From the NCBI GenBank assembly GCA_022495005.1, contig JAGYXB010001000.1, forward strand, positions 682,001 to 746,000: a DNA stretch of 64,000 nucleotides, given 5' to 3'. Numbering within the stretch: the first letter of the stretch is position 1; each line of letters opens with the position of its first letter. Source of the DNA: Rhyacophila brunnea (taxonomy: Eukaryota > Arthropoda > Insecta > Trichoptera > Rhyacophilidae). The notes beneath the pieces were generated by a model that was given only the letters and a program-made list of their open reading frames with translations, searched no databases and had not been told where the DNA came from. Made by a program: the position numbers and the translations under genes. Below are positions 31,141 to 42,610 of this stretch, piece after piece.

Positions 31141-31512
31141 TTATTGCGTCCGGGGAAAGATGTGGCAGCGAATTCCGTCCGGGTGATTTGGGGGAGCGTG
31201 TCTTATTCTTCGCCGGTCGGGATATGACCGGAGCATGACCAGATGTTGAAGTATGCAGGATGCGGTCCTCCGCAGTTCGCGTAGGTTGCAGAGACAATTT
31301 GTCGTGTGTGTGCCGGATGCGGTGATGTGGTTTTGACCGCAACTTACGTGTTTGGGGGCTGTATGGCAGTTTAGAGCGAAGTGTCCAAATCCCTGACATT
31401 TGTGGCATTGGCCTGCTGCGGGTTTTCTATTGAGTGGTTCAACTTTGATGCGAAGGTTGAATAGCAATTGTATGTTGTAAGTGTCTCCCCTTTTCTGATT
31501 ACTCAACGTCAA
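31141..31512 (-). pseudogene. Jockey-type Gag fragment with CCHC knuckles, leading into the finger module
   Basis: Reads YNIQLLFNLRIKVEPLNRK, then the CCHC knuckle CHKCQGFGHFALNC, then HTAPKHVSCGQNH (second knuckle with damaged Cys spacing). A +1 frame then continues with KNKTRSPKSPGRN and, after another one-base shift, FAATSFPGRNKRASQNRKRG directly into the first finger (GKCKVC). This block is typical of ORF1 proteins annotated as nucleic-acid-binding protein from jockey/X-element-like LINEs. I see no reverse transcriptase beside it. Confidence 0.7.
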
Positions 31513-31798
31513 GAAGTACCAGGGGTATGGGCGTGCGATCGCGGCCCTTCTGCTTCCTCTGGGCCTTGGTGACCTGGTAACTTAGAGCAGTAAGCTCCTC
31601 CAGGATTTCTTCACCTGACACTCATCAAAGAGAGTACCACACACACACCAACTACAAGAATCCAAACCATACAAGATAGAGCGAAGAGGGCTAGAGTGAG
31701 ATTCCTAAGTGAGTCACTGCCCAACAGTGATATATTATAGGATATCTCTCTATACTCAAAATATATTATAGAATATGAAGTAATGGGTTGGTACTTAC
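31513..31798. other. Spacer between Gag fragment and zeste-like exon
   Basis: No coding signal. If the exon to the right belongs to a minus-strand gene, this is the start of its downstream intron. Confidence 0.35.
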
Positions 31799-31935
31799 TT
31801 TTCTCCAATGCTTCCAGTATTTATTCGCGCCGGTAATCGCATTCAAAGTTAGGGTGATATCTTGCCATTTACTTTGGGCGACTTGGAATGTGAAGGTGTT
31901 TGTGAATTTCCAAGAAACCAATTCCGGGTCACTGC
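31799..31935 (-). CDS. Zeste/Myb-SANT-like DNA-binding domain exon
   Basis: Bounded on the minus strand by acceptor TTACATAG (ending 31936) and a strong donor GTAAGTACC (starting 31798). Encodes GSDPELVSWKFTNTFTFQ, then SKWQDITLTLNAITGA and KYWKHWRK. The W..I...LN...G..K.W..WRK pattern is that of zeste-like Myb/SANT domains found in many insect genes. The flanking exons are not identified in the window, so it may be an isolated copy. A similar exon lies at 61364-61531. Confidence 0.65.
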
Positions 31936-32138
31936 CTATGTAATGTGACAAAATTGTTTTCTGTTACACGCTACAATATGCCTTTCCTGAAAAAATGGAA
32001 AAATGCAACGTCACCAGACTGGAGAAAGCATTGATGGACACGTAACCACATTTGATAGACATGCGAGTACATATCAATGGTGAACTGGCTATACATCTTA
32101 AAAATGGCTATTTTACAGGGAAGAGTTTAAACTATATT

Positions 32139-35030
32139 TTAACCTTTTTATCGCGACGTAATTTCGCTCATGTACTTGTTCGGGCGCGCTGCGTTTTTTA
32201 CGATTCATAAATCATACCGAAACGTCATTAAAAATGTACCTAAAAATCCACTGAGTGGCTCTAGCTATTATAAAACATTCCTTTTAATTTTACAGCATTT
32301 GAAAATAAACAAAAAGATCGTAAATTAAGCAACAGAGCTTTAAGAAATTCTGTCATACATAATAAAGCATGCTTGGAGTACATACCGCAGAGTGAAGTGG
32401 CCTCCCTTGATACCCGATAAGTGGTAGACACTTGCGCCGATGATTAATGTTCACAGTTTTTTAACATTAACACAGAACGCACACAATCGTTATTGTTATT
32501 TTATTTCCTTGTCACACCTAATTAATGTTTATGGCTTAATTATATTTCAAAAATTGATTTTGTCATGGTAGTCATAAAAACAGGGCACAGAGCATAAAGC
32601 GACATCACATGCTTCACACATAATGTTCGTCATTTTTCTTTTTTTATCTTTAGTAGTTGAAGCAATACACACACGACATCTTCGATATGGTTTTGTTTTA
32701 TTTACTGTTGGAGGAATTTTACGGGGTAAATGTCTTAAGAGTTGTGTTTTTAAAATTCTTTTTGGGTTATTAACTACACGAGTAGTTTGTGATGTCGATG
32801 GTCTTGAGGCACTGCCATATGTTTCGATTAATTGTCGGATTACATTTAATTGAAATTCAGCTAAACTAATTTTTTTACCGGTGATTACTTTGTAAAGAAT
32901 GCTACTATTTAATAAAAATAAATCTATAATGTGGAATCCAACCTTTTTATACCACTTAAGACTCTTTCGCATACACGAGGCTGCTCAACATCATGTCAGC
33001 TTTGTCTACCGTGCCCATATTTTTATTATAATCCACAACGCATTGTGGTTTTATAATGGGTTGTCCTGTGGCCCTATTAATTTTTTCTGTCGGTACCATG
33101 GAGTCATCGTGCATGGTACTGATCATATGCACTTCCCGCCTATCATGCCATTTTAACACGAGCAATGGGCCACGGTTAAGAGATTTTACTTGTCCTTTCT
33201 TCAGTTTATCAAATTTTGGCATTGACTTTCGTGTTTTACGTACCGTGCCGCAAGCATTTGTCTTTTTTTTATGTAGAAACTGAAATAATTCTGGGCTGCT
33301 GTACCAATTATCACAAAATAGTTTATGCCCTTTTCCAAAATAATCCTTCATCAAAGTGGTGACAACAGCCCCAGATATTCCTAAAAGTTCACTATCACAT
33401 ATTTCGGTTTCTACACCACAATAAATAATAAAGTCTAAAATATAACCGGTTTCCACATCACAAATCACAAATAATTTAATTCCAAACCTATGTCTTTTTG
33501 ACGGTATGAATTGTTTGAATATTAATCTCCCTTTAAAAACAATGATACTTTCGTCGATGCAGAGATTTTCGTTTGGTAGCATTGTTTCTTTGAATATTTT
33601 TCTGCAGTGGTCAAGAAGTGAGCGCACTTTATAAAGGCGATCTCCAGTAGGGGTTTGGGTATCAGAATAATGTAGCATTTGTAGAATCAACTCATACCGA
33701 TCTCTTATCATAGTTTGGCCAAATATTTTAGAATTTAATAATGGATCAGCACTCCAATGTTCTTCAATTGTGAGATGGCGATTTCTTGTCATCAACATTG
33801 ATACAGCATAAAAAACATACATCTCTTCTGGGGATGTATCATACCAGGCATGGATCCTTGCATTCGGAGTGTGGGCCTGTGTCTTGAGCATATGGTTGTG
33901 GTAATTATTTGTATGGTTAACTATGGTATTCATTATTGTTTTGTTAAGAAAATGACGAAAAAATTCCATTTCTGTGGAATTTTCATTGAGCTGTACACTA
34001 GGGTTAACGCCTGAGTTGAAACTATCAAAATCGTATGTGATCGGCACGAAGGGACCCGCAGTCCATGATTGGAGTAAACTATCTGGTGCTGCACTGGTAG
34101 ACGGTTCAGCCACTCCTTCATCACTGTCTATATTGGAAGGTTCGTCAACATCGTCGGGATGTTCTACTAGCGCAGCTTCTTCATTATCACTTTCCATCTC
34201 ATAGTCAAGCATTCAACATGAGGGATAGACATTTTTATTTAAACACTAAATATACTATTATAACTTAACAGTTTTGAGGAAATTTAAAGTTTTAATTCAC
34301 TACACAATAATATTAAATTTTAATCTTAGTTCTTTATTCGACTGAAATGAAAAGAATTTTAATCATCACTTTCCTTGAAATAAAAATGAGTGGCCGTGAA
34401 TTTTGAAAATCTATTTTACAGTTTTTAATTTAAATTTAAATATTTTACTGATTATTATTTACCTATTCTCAATTTTTCGTATGTATTTCCGTACAGTACA
34501 AAAGATTTATTATAGGGCCACTGATTGTATTCATAAAATCACGTTTCATTTAAAGAATTAACGCACATAATTAATAACAGAATGGCGCATCAATAATAAT
34601 TTTATAGAAAACCGTAAAAAACTTTGAAATTTATCAATCACAACACGAAAGCAATCGACTGTTGAAAATTTATCATCGCACTAGCCGATTTCATGTATGA
34701 GATCATTAAATCAATTCGCGCCGGCGCAAATTGCGCAAAGCAACTGGCGGTAAATTTTGAAACCAATCATTGGAAATCTGTTTTACTCCAATATCGACAG
34801 GGTATGTGTCTTTGCTTAATTTTGAATTATTTAAAAAGTCTCTGAAAAAAAATCACAGATGTCAGTAAAGGAATAACCCAGCTAGTTTTTCAAACAAATT
34901 TCGACTGTATTACTCGCCGAATTACAAAAATACGGAGGTAGAAACTTATGGGCACTTCTGAATGCCCTTAGCGGTGAACGGTTTAACTATCATGGGCATT
35001 TCTAGATGCCGTTAGCGGGAGGAGGGTTAA
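32139..35030 (-). mobile_element. piggyBac element 2 (near complete, frameshifted)
   Basis: TTAA at 32139-32142 and 35027-35030; ends TTAACCTTTTTATCGCGAC and, inverted, TTAACCCTCCTCCCGCTAA. Length 2.89 kb, close to element 1. Near its right end two direct repeats ATGGGCAYTTCTRRATGCC plus TTAGCGG occur at 34948 and 34992. The block ATAAGTTTCTACC corresponds to GTAAGTTTCTACT in element 1. Confidence 0.9.
32547..34212 (-). pseudogene. piggyBac transposase, two-nt deletion
   Basis: The first open frame (34212-32956) gives 418 residues with the core motifs [26 protein letters not shown] and YNKNMGTVDKADMM. At about 32972-32980 two bases are missing relative to element 1, where SSLSCMRK stood, and the frame ends. 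The second frame (32972-32547) holds [16 protein letters not shown] and the Cys-rich finger from CRVCIAS to CSVPCFYDYH. Roughly 70-75 percent of residues agree with element 1 by eye. The original start is also probably lost by a small indel upstream of the ATG at 34212. It cannot make a full transposase. Confidence 0.92.
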
Positions 35031-35517
35031 CTTAAATTTTAACTTTAGGGCTCTGAGAAAAAACACATAATTTATTATTTATGTTTATTATCATCTTAAG
35101 AATAAGTAATTGAAAATAAAACAAAAACTTTAATACTTATAAACGATAGGACATATTGTTATGGAGTTGATCGTTAGATAGGACGTGTTGTTGCAAGCAA
35201 TATTATAATATACTAAATTATGTGCTAAGTTCTTCTGTTTTATAGAAGACAAGATAGGATAATATGCGTTATTGTTATTGAACAATATACAATGTTTATT
35301 AAAATATTCTTAAAAAGGATTTAAACTTAAAAATAAATAAATACCTACTCATTGGACATAATCAATAGCACTTAAACATGTGAAACTAAACAAAGTAAAG
35401 TATTATCCTATAAGAACAGAAGCCAAAGAATATTAGAATATACGTTTTGTCGACGTGGTGTTTGATGTATCCTCGTCTTCATCTTCTTCGGGTATATTGC
35501 TTAGAAACGTTGCAGTG
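35031..35517. other. Spacer, no gene
   Basis: AT-rich, no ORF with family features. Confidence 0.35.
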
Positions 35518-35738
35518 TCATCGATCGCTGCGTTTATTCCACTGATGGGAGTAGTATTGTCCGAAGAAGTGTTTGATGAAGAGGTGGAAGGAGTGGCGTA
35601 CTTGTGGAGGCTGCATGTTCGTTTTCGATACTACGTGTGATAATATTTCATTGACAAAAAATTTCAAATATTCTGATTCGTCAGTACACTTGAATCGAAT
35701 TTCAAAAAAATTTGCCATCAATTCTAATGCTGTAACTA
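35518..35738 (-). pseudogene. piggyBac N-terminal fragment
   Basis: Reads DESEYLKFFVNEILSHVVSK then TNMQ, matching the EHFKFFVDEEIISHIVSKTN block at 15.3 kb. Cut off at the left by loss of similarity and at the right by the inserted 2.3 kb element (35741). Confidence 0.65.
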
Positions 35739-35740
35739 TA

Positions 35741-38042
35741 TCGCACCCCCAGTAAAATACTGTAGTAAGTCAAAAATTGGCATTTTGCAGGAGAGCCATT
35801 TGAAGTTTCAAATATTCTTTGTAAATACAGGAAAAGTCTGAATGTAAAAATTATTACTCATTTTTATGGAAAAACATGATCTATTTTCAACTGTATTCAT
35901 CATTTTTCTCTAAAACATATACAAACGGAGATATTTGAATATTTCTGAGTTACGACTGTATTTTATTAGGATATTTGACAATTTCATGGTAAAATTTGAA
36001 TCAACTCAATACTTTCTATGTAAATTTCCCTACCATCACTCTAATAATTTCAACTAATTTGTTGGGCACTGTAAAGGAAGGTTTTCAAAATATTAATTTA
36101 TGGTACAATCTTTAAAGATTTATTGAAAAAAAAAGAAAAATACAATTATTAGTTCAAAACAACAAAAAAATACTTAATTATTTAATTTAATGGGAAAATA
36201 AATTTTTTACATACGATTTTTAATTTTTAAACATCACTTGGAAGAGAAGCAAAAAATCATAATAAAATTCACGATGTTTAGCGGTGCAGAGGAAAGCAAA
36301 TCCTTCTTTTTAATTGTCGTTATTTTTGGCCACTCTTGATATGCTTTGGATTTATTGAGACCATCCATTGGTAACGGTTTACCTATTTGCTGTTGTCGAA
36401 CATTCAATTTCCTACATTCTTCATGATAACTGGTTTTAAAAAAAATAATGTATGGATAGTCTCTGTACTTTTATAACTTTAATCTTCTGCCACAAAACTT
36501 TTTCTCCATTTTCATCCGTGTTGTAATTTTTACCGATTTCATCTGCTAGTTTTTTCATGTTGAGAAAATTATTTGTCGTCATGGGTTTAACTATGTATGG
36601 TTGTCCTGTTTTCTTACTTGTTTGTACAATGGTAATCATTTGGCTGGGCACAAATATTGGTCCACTTTTTAGAGCCCTGGTCTTCTGCTGCTCAATTGTA
36701 GAATGGACGATATCGCCTTCATTTTGTTTATGCCCGGTGACCAAAAACTTATGAGAGATCGTTGTATTTTTTTGTGAATTCCACAAAAATAAATACATTG
36801 CAGCAATGTATTTATTTTTATTCTGCCCGGCACAATTGTCACTGTAAAAAATAAAATGCTCATTGTGGTGATATTTTTCACATGCATTGTAATCGAGTAC
36901 ACAGCTACCAATTTATTGGATCCTCATGCAGCTTGACTCTCGTCCCACATGTATCAGTTTGCAATATTTTCAGTGATATTATAGACTGTACGATTGTACA
37001 TTGCCAAACTTTCGTTTATAATAGAAAGTTGACACATTTCCGCAAGGAAGCGGTAAAACAGCCTGCAAATCATATACAGCTACATTAATGACGCTATTTT
37101 GGCCATTAGTTCGGGACTCTGCTACGTCTTTGATCTTTTCATCCCTTGCCTCTTTTTTCCAGGTTGATGTGTCTCATATTTTTCTTGAAGCTGTTTTTTT
37201 TCATCTGGTGGTGAAGAATTATTGTATAGGTCGCATTCAACGCACAAATCTTTTTTAGGCTTAAAGAAGCCAATATTAAATTCGTCATTAAATATAGATG
37301 CGTATAATAGTGTTCTTTTCCAAATGGCATATTGCTGTCAGCTTGTTGTTTTTTGTTTGATACATTTCAGCAATTGTTAATTTACCATCTAAATACAATT
37401 TAGACGTCTGTGCATGCAAATAATGTTACTCGATCACTGAGAAAGACTTAATGTGAGCTCTTATATCATTTTTTTAAACATCACTAATTTTTTTGTGATT
37501 TTTGTGATCTCTTTGTTCTGGAATTGGCGTTCCGGAAAGAAGATCTCTTGTTTTCCATGCAGTGGAGCAGTACCTTTCACTCACCCCAAATGTGTTGATA
37601 AAGTATTTTTTGCATACTTCTTGTATTTTACTTCCATTTAATTGTTGATAACAAAATTGTTGCCTCTGCTGCTTCCAGTTTTTTTTGTTTGAATACTTTG
37701 GAACAATAATATCCATGCAATTAGTGAGAAAATTACACTGTATCTCAAGATTTTCCTGTAGTAACAGAGTTACAACAGTATTTTTTTGAAAAGTATTGTT
37801 AAAGTTTTTTAGAAAGCTTCTTGTAAAATACTGTCTTAACTTAGTTACAACACTATTTTATTATCTATTCAACAGTTTTCGGAAAGTAATGTACTGTATT
37901 AAGTGCTTTCTCTCCGACACTATTTGAGTTTGAGATACGATAGTATTTTATTAAAATAGCAAAAAAAAATACGAATCCAACCACATCCATAACTCGAAAA
38001 CGCCCATTTCAGACTTACGACAGTATCTTACTGGGGGTGCGA
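35741..38042 (-). mobile_element. 2.3 kb DNA transposon, TA target, TCGCACCCCCAGTAA ends
   Basis: Left end TCGCACCCCCAGTAAAATAC followed by TGTAGTAAGTC; inverted right end TCGCACCCCCAGTAAGATAC followed by TGTCGTAAGTC. Similarity continues for about 45 bp. TA flanks both sides (35739-35740, 38043-38044). Near both ends, variants of ACTGTNNTAA / ATACTGT recur several times (for example 37745-37930), like transposase binding sites. The single recognisable gene is the SHYCR-type protein on the minus strand. I cannot place it in a named superfamily. Confidence 0.8.
36436..37716 (-). pseudogene. Transposase-like protein of unnamed family (DNCAGQNKN / TGHKQNEGD)
   Basis: Start ATG at 37716. N-terminal part: QLNGSKIQEVCKKYFINTFG-VSERYCSTAW, probably a helix-turn-helix. 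Then YLDGKLTIAEMYQ (SHYCR region, partly decayed) and KPKKDLCVECDLYNNSS. Next the core YSDNCAGQNKNKYIAAMYLF, SHKFLVTGHKQNEGDIVHS, and ALKSGPIFVPSQ-MITI near the C-terminus. The Asp in SDNCAGQ and the following Gly-His could be catalytic, by analogy to DDE folds; that is inference. Several frame changes make this copy inactive. Related fragments lie at 14160-14910. Confidence 0.65.
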
Positions 38043-38044
38043 TA

Positions 38045-38390
38045 TGTAAATTTGATGCGATCAGTTTGCGAGATGCTGTTCTATTGCCATTTATGACACC
38101 TTGAGCCATGTTTAGAGCTGACTCAAGCGCGATAGTACTACGGGATTATGTATCCAACATCTCCCGAAGCAAAGTACGGAAATTGCTGTTGGTGTTGCAC
38201 ACCTCTTTTAATTTGATTTCCTTCATTTTAAACGTATCTTGCTGAAATTTATCCAATATTTCCATGTGTTTTTTGAACTCTTCAGTGGTGTGATTATCTA
38301 GAATCTCAATAATCGACTCCGGTACCCCATCTTGGCTTCGGACGGATGTTGAATTTATGAATTCCATTATTGTGAGTTCGTAATTCGGAT
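38045..38390 (-). pseudogene. Unrecognised open frame, charged helical segment
   Basis: A 73-residue frame (38367-38146) begins MEFINSTSVRSQDGVPESI and continues with ILDKFQQDTFKMKEIKLKEV, which looks like an amphipathic or coiled-coil helix. It runs on toward the TA insertion site of the 2.3 kb element. I do not recognise the family. It may be part of the same disrupted repeat as 35518-35738. Confidence 0.35.
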
Positions 38391-38418
38391 GCTTTTGTTA
38401 TAATCTGCTTGATAATTT

Positions 38419-38860
38419 CTAAGGCTTCGGCCACATCGGCAGGTGCTTCGCTAGTCCTGAGCTAGATGCTATGAAATATGAAAATATATGAAAATTATCA
38501 GCAATACCTGTTGTGTCCAGGAATTGGACGACTTTCCTGTAAGTAAGTGGGTCGGGCAGGGTGAGTTTAATCCCCTGTTTGAGGATGGTTGCTTCCTGGA
38601 TTTTCAATCCAGCAAGTTTGATATCTCTGAACGGTTAGGTAGTCCTCTTTTTGGTGTAAGACTATTGGGGGGACTTTTGATATTCTGGAGCAGTGGCTGA
38701 TTTGGGGTTGAAGTTTGTGAAGTCTGTTATCTAGTGGGGGTGGGCCCGAAGGGACGCAGCTCCGGATGTTGTTGTTCGTGTTATGTAAGCTCCCAAGGAT
38801 GCTGAAAATGCACCGAGCACACGGTGCACGTCCCACGTGGCAAACCACTCCTTAATTTAA
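38419..38860 (-). pseudogene. Gag-like fragment preceded by one C2H2 finger
   Basis: From the high-coordinate side: PRGTCTVCSVHFQHPWEL then HEQQHPELRP, the same finger type as in the 27-31 kb modules, then LDNRLHKLQPQISHCS, KVPPIVLHQKEDYL, and in another frame EATILKQGIKLTLPDPLTY and RKVVQFLDTTGIA. The latter blocks are the N-terminal half of jockey-type Gag (ORF1). A stop inside the finger and frame changes show decay. It links the finger type to Gag a second time, here finger first. Confidence 0.6.
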
Positions 38861-39024
38861 GGAAAAAAGCATTTACCTTCAATTTTAATGATTTTTCTGT
38901 AATAACTTGTTTACCTATTCATTTCCATAATGATGTTTTGCAAATTTCCACTTTTAAACATTGATCGCTCATTCCATGTCACAGGTACATGGGTCAATGG
39001 GAAATGGGACCAATCTTAGGAAAT

Positions 39025-39165
39025 AAAAACTAGAATTGAGATCGCAAGGAGTGCGTTTCTCAAAATGAGACGCCTCCTTAGCAATCGAGACCTTAATCTA
39101 GGTCTGAGACTGCGTATGGTACGTTCTTATGTTCTCTCAATTCTTAAAACTTAAAACAAAAACGA
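39025..39165 (+). pseudogene. Non-LTR reverse transcriptase scrap
   Basis: Plus frame reads RIEIARSAFLKMRRLLSNRD and LNLGLRLRMVRSYVLSIL, a well-known block downstream of the YxDD box in insect LINE reverse transcriptases. Only about 47 codons remain. Confidence 0.65.
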
Positions 39166-39169
39166 CACT

Positions 39170-40799
39170 TAGCTATTTCTAAATACTATTTACGATTTTT
39201 TTTGTATTTGCAGAATACAAGGAGGTCCAAAACCAGTTTAAAATCCATCGGTGTTGCGTTGCTAGCATCAGCCTATTTTTTTTGGATTCCTCAATATCAC
39301 ACATTTTAAAATATAATACCTTTGTGGAATTAAACATGAATGCAATGTCAGACTCAGTTTCACCATCACATACAGCTATATAGCATATACTACAACTAGA
39401 CATATCCAGGGTTCTGGCTGCTAGATCAGGATGGTTTTAGAACCTGGAATGCACAAAATAAATAAAATTGTTTTGGTAAAATAAATGACTTGATTATTCT
39501 TGTTCGAGGAACATCGTATTATATTGTCTTATTGCAGCCTCGCTATTGTTTATTGAAGTTAAATGTCTTACTTGATCTACAACCTTATATTTAGATTATT
39601 ATTTATTTAAAACTTGTTTTATTGTTAGATACAACAATCAGTACGGGGTAACCTTACCAAATTAATTTGTAAGTCGCATCCGCTTTTGACCACCCCATCA
39701 TTTTTATTTCCATGTTGATGTAATCATTTTGTTGATGTAACAATTGTTAAGTCTTGTTTAATATTACCATTATCGTGAACGTTAATGTTAACACAGAACA
39801 AATGGGTTATTATTGTCGTCAGTAGTATCCATTCTTGATTACCCTAATTAAATATTACGATATGGTACCGTTACGATGTGATACCCACAGATATGGCGAG
39901 TAGCCCTAACTTTTCAATATAAAATGTTACTAAAAAGTTATTCAGCTATTATTTATGTGGTTCTTGCAGTTTATGGCTTTGGAATATGGTTATTATTGCA
40001 TTTGGCTTCCTTTTTGTTGACAATGTTCATTTATGCCTAGATATATTTTAATATTGAAGAATGTAATTATTGTTTTGTTAAGTAAGTTAAATGCATATCG
40101 ATCAATGAAGCGACCCCTTGTGAAGGCGGGGTACTTCAATTAGTGATAAATATTATGTATGTAATTGCACACGTCCACCTTATGTATGTTACCCCACTGT
40201 ATGTTACTCTAACTATTTATGTGTAAATAAATATTTTTAGATTTATTAAGTTTTTTTATTTTACCCATACCTCATGTTTTGTATAGTATCCCTGTGGTGT
40301 TTGTTTTCCTCAACCATATTCCCCGTTATTAGTGAAGGATAAGGATTACTGTACTACCGGGGTTACTGCCAATAGTTGGTATGTCGTTAATTTTGGTATT
40401 TAAAGTTAACAACAGATTGTGAGTCTATATATAAATATGTATGCTAGAAAAAAAATCAAGGCCATCCGATATAATTATAAAAGATGCACATAAAGCACAG
40501 AGATTTTAGCATTATGCCTGATTTTATAGGGCATGTCAAACTTTCAAATTGCAATTACTCCACAACATGATTTCAAGACTTATCAACCTTTGGCAGTAAC
40601 CCACGATATGTATATACATAATCATACAGATGGCAGAGTAAGATGCTGCCGCATTCAGTAAGAATCTTTGTGATTGGTATCAGTGCAGCTCCACCAAACT
40701 GTTCCTGTTTCGTTTGGAATCCTGACAGACCTATTTAGATAACGATAAAAGAAATTTCCATCCAAAATCAGTCATATTAACCTTCCCTTTTTTATATAT
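39170..40799. other. Spacer, no gene recognised
   Basis: AT-rich. A minus frame at 39179-39403 starts MSSCSICYIAVCDGETESD but has no partner exon or domain I can name. Confidence 0.35.
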
Positions 40800-41841
40800 C
40801 TATGGCCCCCACTAGGGGGGGGCTGGCAGGGCTCTGAGGGAGCCCTGCTTGGCGGGTTGATCAGATAAACAATAGACACATCACAAATTTGCTTTAATAG
40901 ATAAAAAAAATTGCCTTATTATACTTCATTACATTTAAAATTACATGAACAAATAAAGCGGCTAGTTTCAAAAGCCCTTAAAACGATTTTAGGTAGTTAT
41001 GAGAAAAACTCATCTATTAAATCTGTAAACTTTATTTTATGTATTTATTTTTTAATTCGTTACATTCTAAAAGAGTATTTTGGCTTTCCATTTTAGGGGT
41101 ATTTGAAAAGCACACCCAACCATTTTAGCGGGTTTTGAAATTTACCCTAATTTTTGATCATACGTAATGATGGTGTTTGGCGTTTTTAAAGTTCAATCTT
41201 TGGCTATCATGGAGGTAACAAAAATATCCATCTAAATCAGTGGCGAAGGGTGGCTTTTAGAAAGAGGTAGGCTGTGGAGTAACCATGCTTGTAAGAAGGG
41301 AAATAAGAAGATAACCCATTATTACTACTGATGAATAGGTACACTAAATCGTTGAAATTTAATTAGTTTATAAATAAACAATTACTTTGAATTATGTATT
41401 TTCCTAAACATTTATAAATGTAACATACACTTAAAATATATCCATAACAATTTAACCCGTAAAACTAGACATTTTGAAATACTTCCATATTTAAAACGCA
41501 GACTTAAATATGGTATAAATAACTGATAAATAAAAATCGCGAGATAATTTATTTTATATTTTTAACCAACAGTTAATATTATTTTATAATATGTGATTGA
41601 ATCCGGCGCTAGTTATGGTTATATGGTTATAAACCTTACTAATTAAAATAAAACTTCTATGGCTTGGATTTTTCAGTGTATCAATTTTTTTTTTAATTAA
41701 ATTATTTAACTTGAAAATCTATTTTTCTTAGAAGAGTAGGTTTTAAATCAGTGCTCTGCAACCTTTTCTCACCCATGGCACACCAAAGGTATTCCCAGAA
41801 TTGCACAGCACACCACAGGTAAAACAATTTATACATCAAAA

Positions 41842-42110
41842 CATGGACCACACATGCTGAAGCGGGCCCCTACCTATCGCTAAGGTTAAAAACAGTGCGA
41901 TACTCTAAAGTAGGTAGTGTTTTTCAAATGGTATTTGAGGTAAAATTAATGGTATTCATTGTATGTTTACCTATTTTTTGTATTTATTACTACACTCCCC
42001 AATCGCATATTTAAAAATATTAGTATCAGCGTAGTAATATAGCGCCGCAGGCGACTTTTTTTTACCATTGGAGAAGATTTGTAATTTATGTTTATCTCAC
42101 TTATCTGCCA
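41842..42110. mobile_element. CATGGCCCCCAC-family copy, fourth level
   Basis: Begins CATGGACCACACATG, contains GCGGGCCCCTACCTATCGCT and AGCGCCGCAGGCGAC, and ends around TTTATCTCACTTATCTG. These blocks match the copy at 58984-59342 in order. The right terminus is missing and no TSD is evident. Confidence 0.55.
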
Positions 42111-42610
42111 CTGACTGCTTATCATTTTTAATTATAGCTCGAGTTGAAAAACGTTGCTCACATAGATATATGTCGTATAAAATGGTAGCTGAACTGCGAT
42201 AGCCTTGTCGGAAATCCGAGGATATTCTTTATTAACCGAAATCCAGAAAATAGCCAATGGAACATCGGTGAAATTCATTTTAAGCGTCACATCGTTCCTC
42301 AATTCAACAAAATTTCTCACGAATATAATTATAGGGAAAGTGTTTCTGTACAATTTCTGGCATTGGTTGCAAAAGGGTTTCGAATCCAGTCGTATTGATT
42401 GTATGAAAGTAATGATGCAATTTCTTTTGCAGCAAAGTTATAAGTTTTTGGGCCGGACTCAAAATTCGTTGCTTCTTTTCAATGGTAGTGAATTTATTTA
42501 AAATATCTATGGTAGTGAAGCATATCAATATATTTTCATTCTGACCTTGCACTTTTTTTATTAATTTCATTCAGGTGCTCAAATATATTACCAGCCATGT
42601 ATGCAAATTT
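42110..42610 (-). pseudogene. hAT transposase remnant (ZBED5/FAM200-like)
   Basis: The minus strand reads AGNIFEHLNEINKKSARSE, then LQPMPEIVQKHFPYNYIRE, then VPLAIFWISVNKEYPRISDK and AIAVQLPFYTTYI followed by CEQRFST. The FW..L..EYP...+A...LPF.TTYLCE.GFS block is the hAT C-terminal dimerisation region. Frameshifts throughout. Confidence 0.75.

Noticed and set aside
39179..39403. Minus-strand frame starting MSSCSICYIAVCD, considered as a ZAD-type finger
   Set aside because: Only one CxxC pair and no second pair at ZAD spacing.
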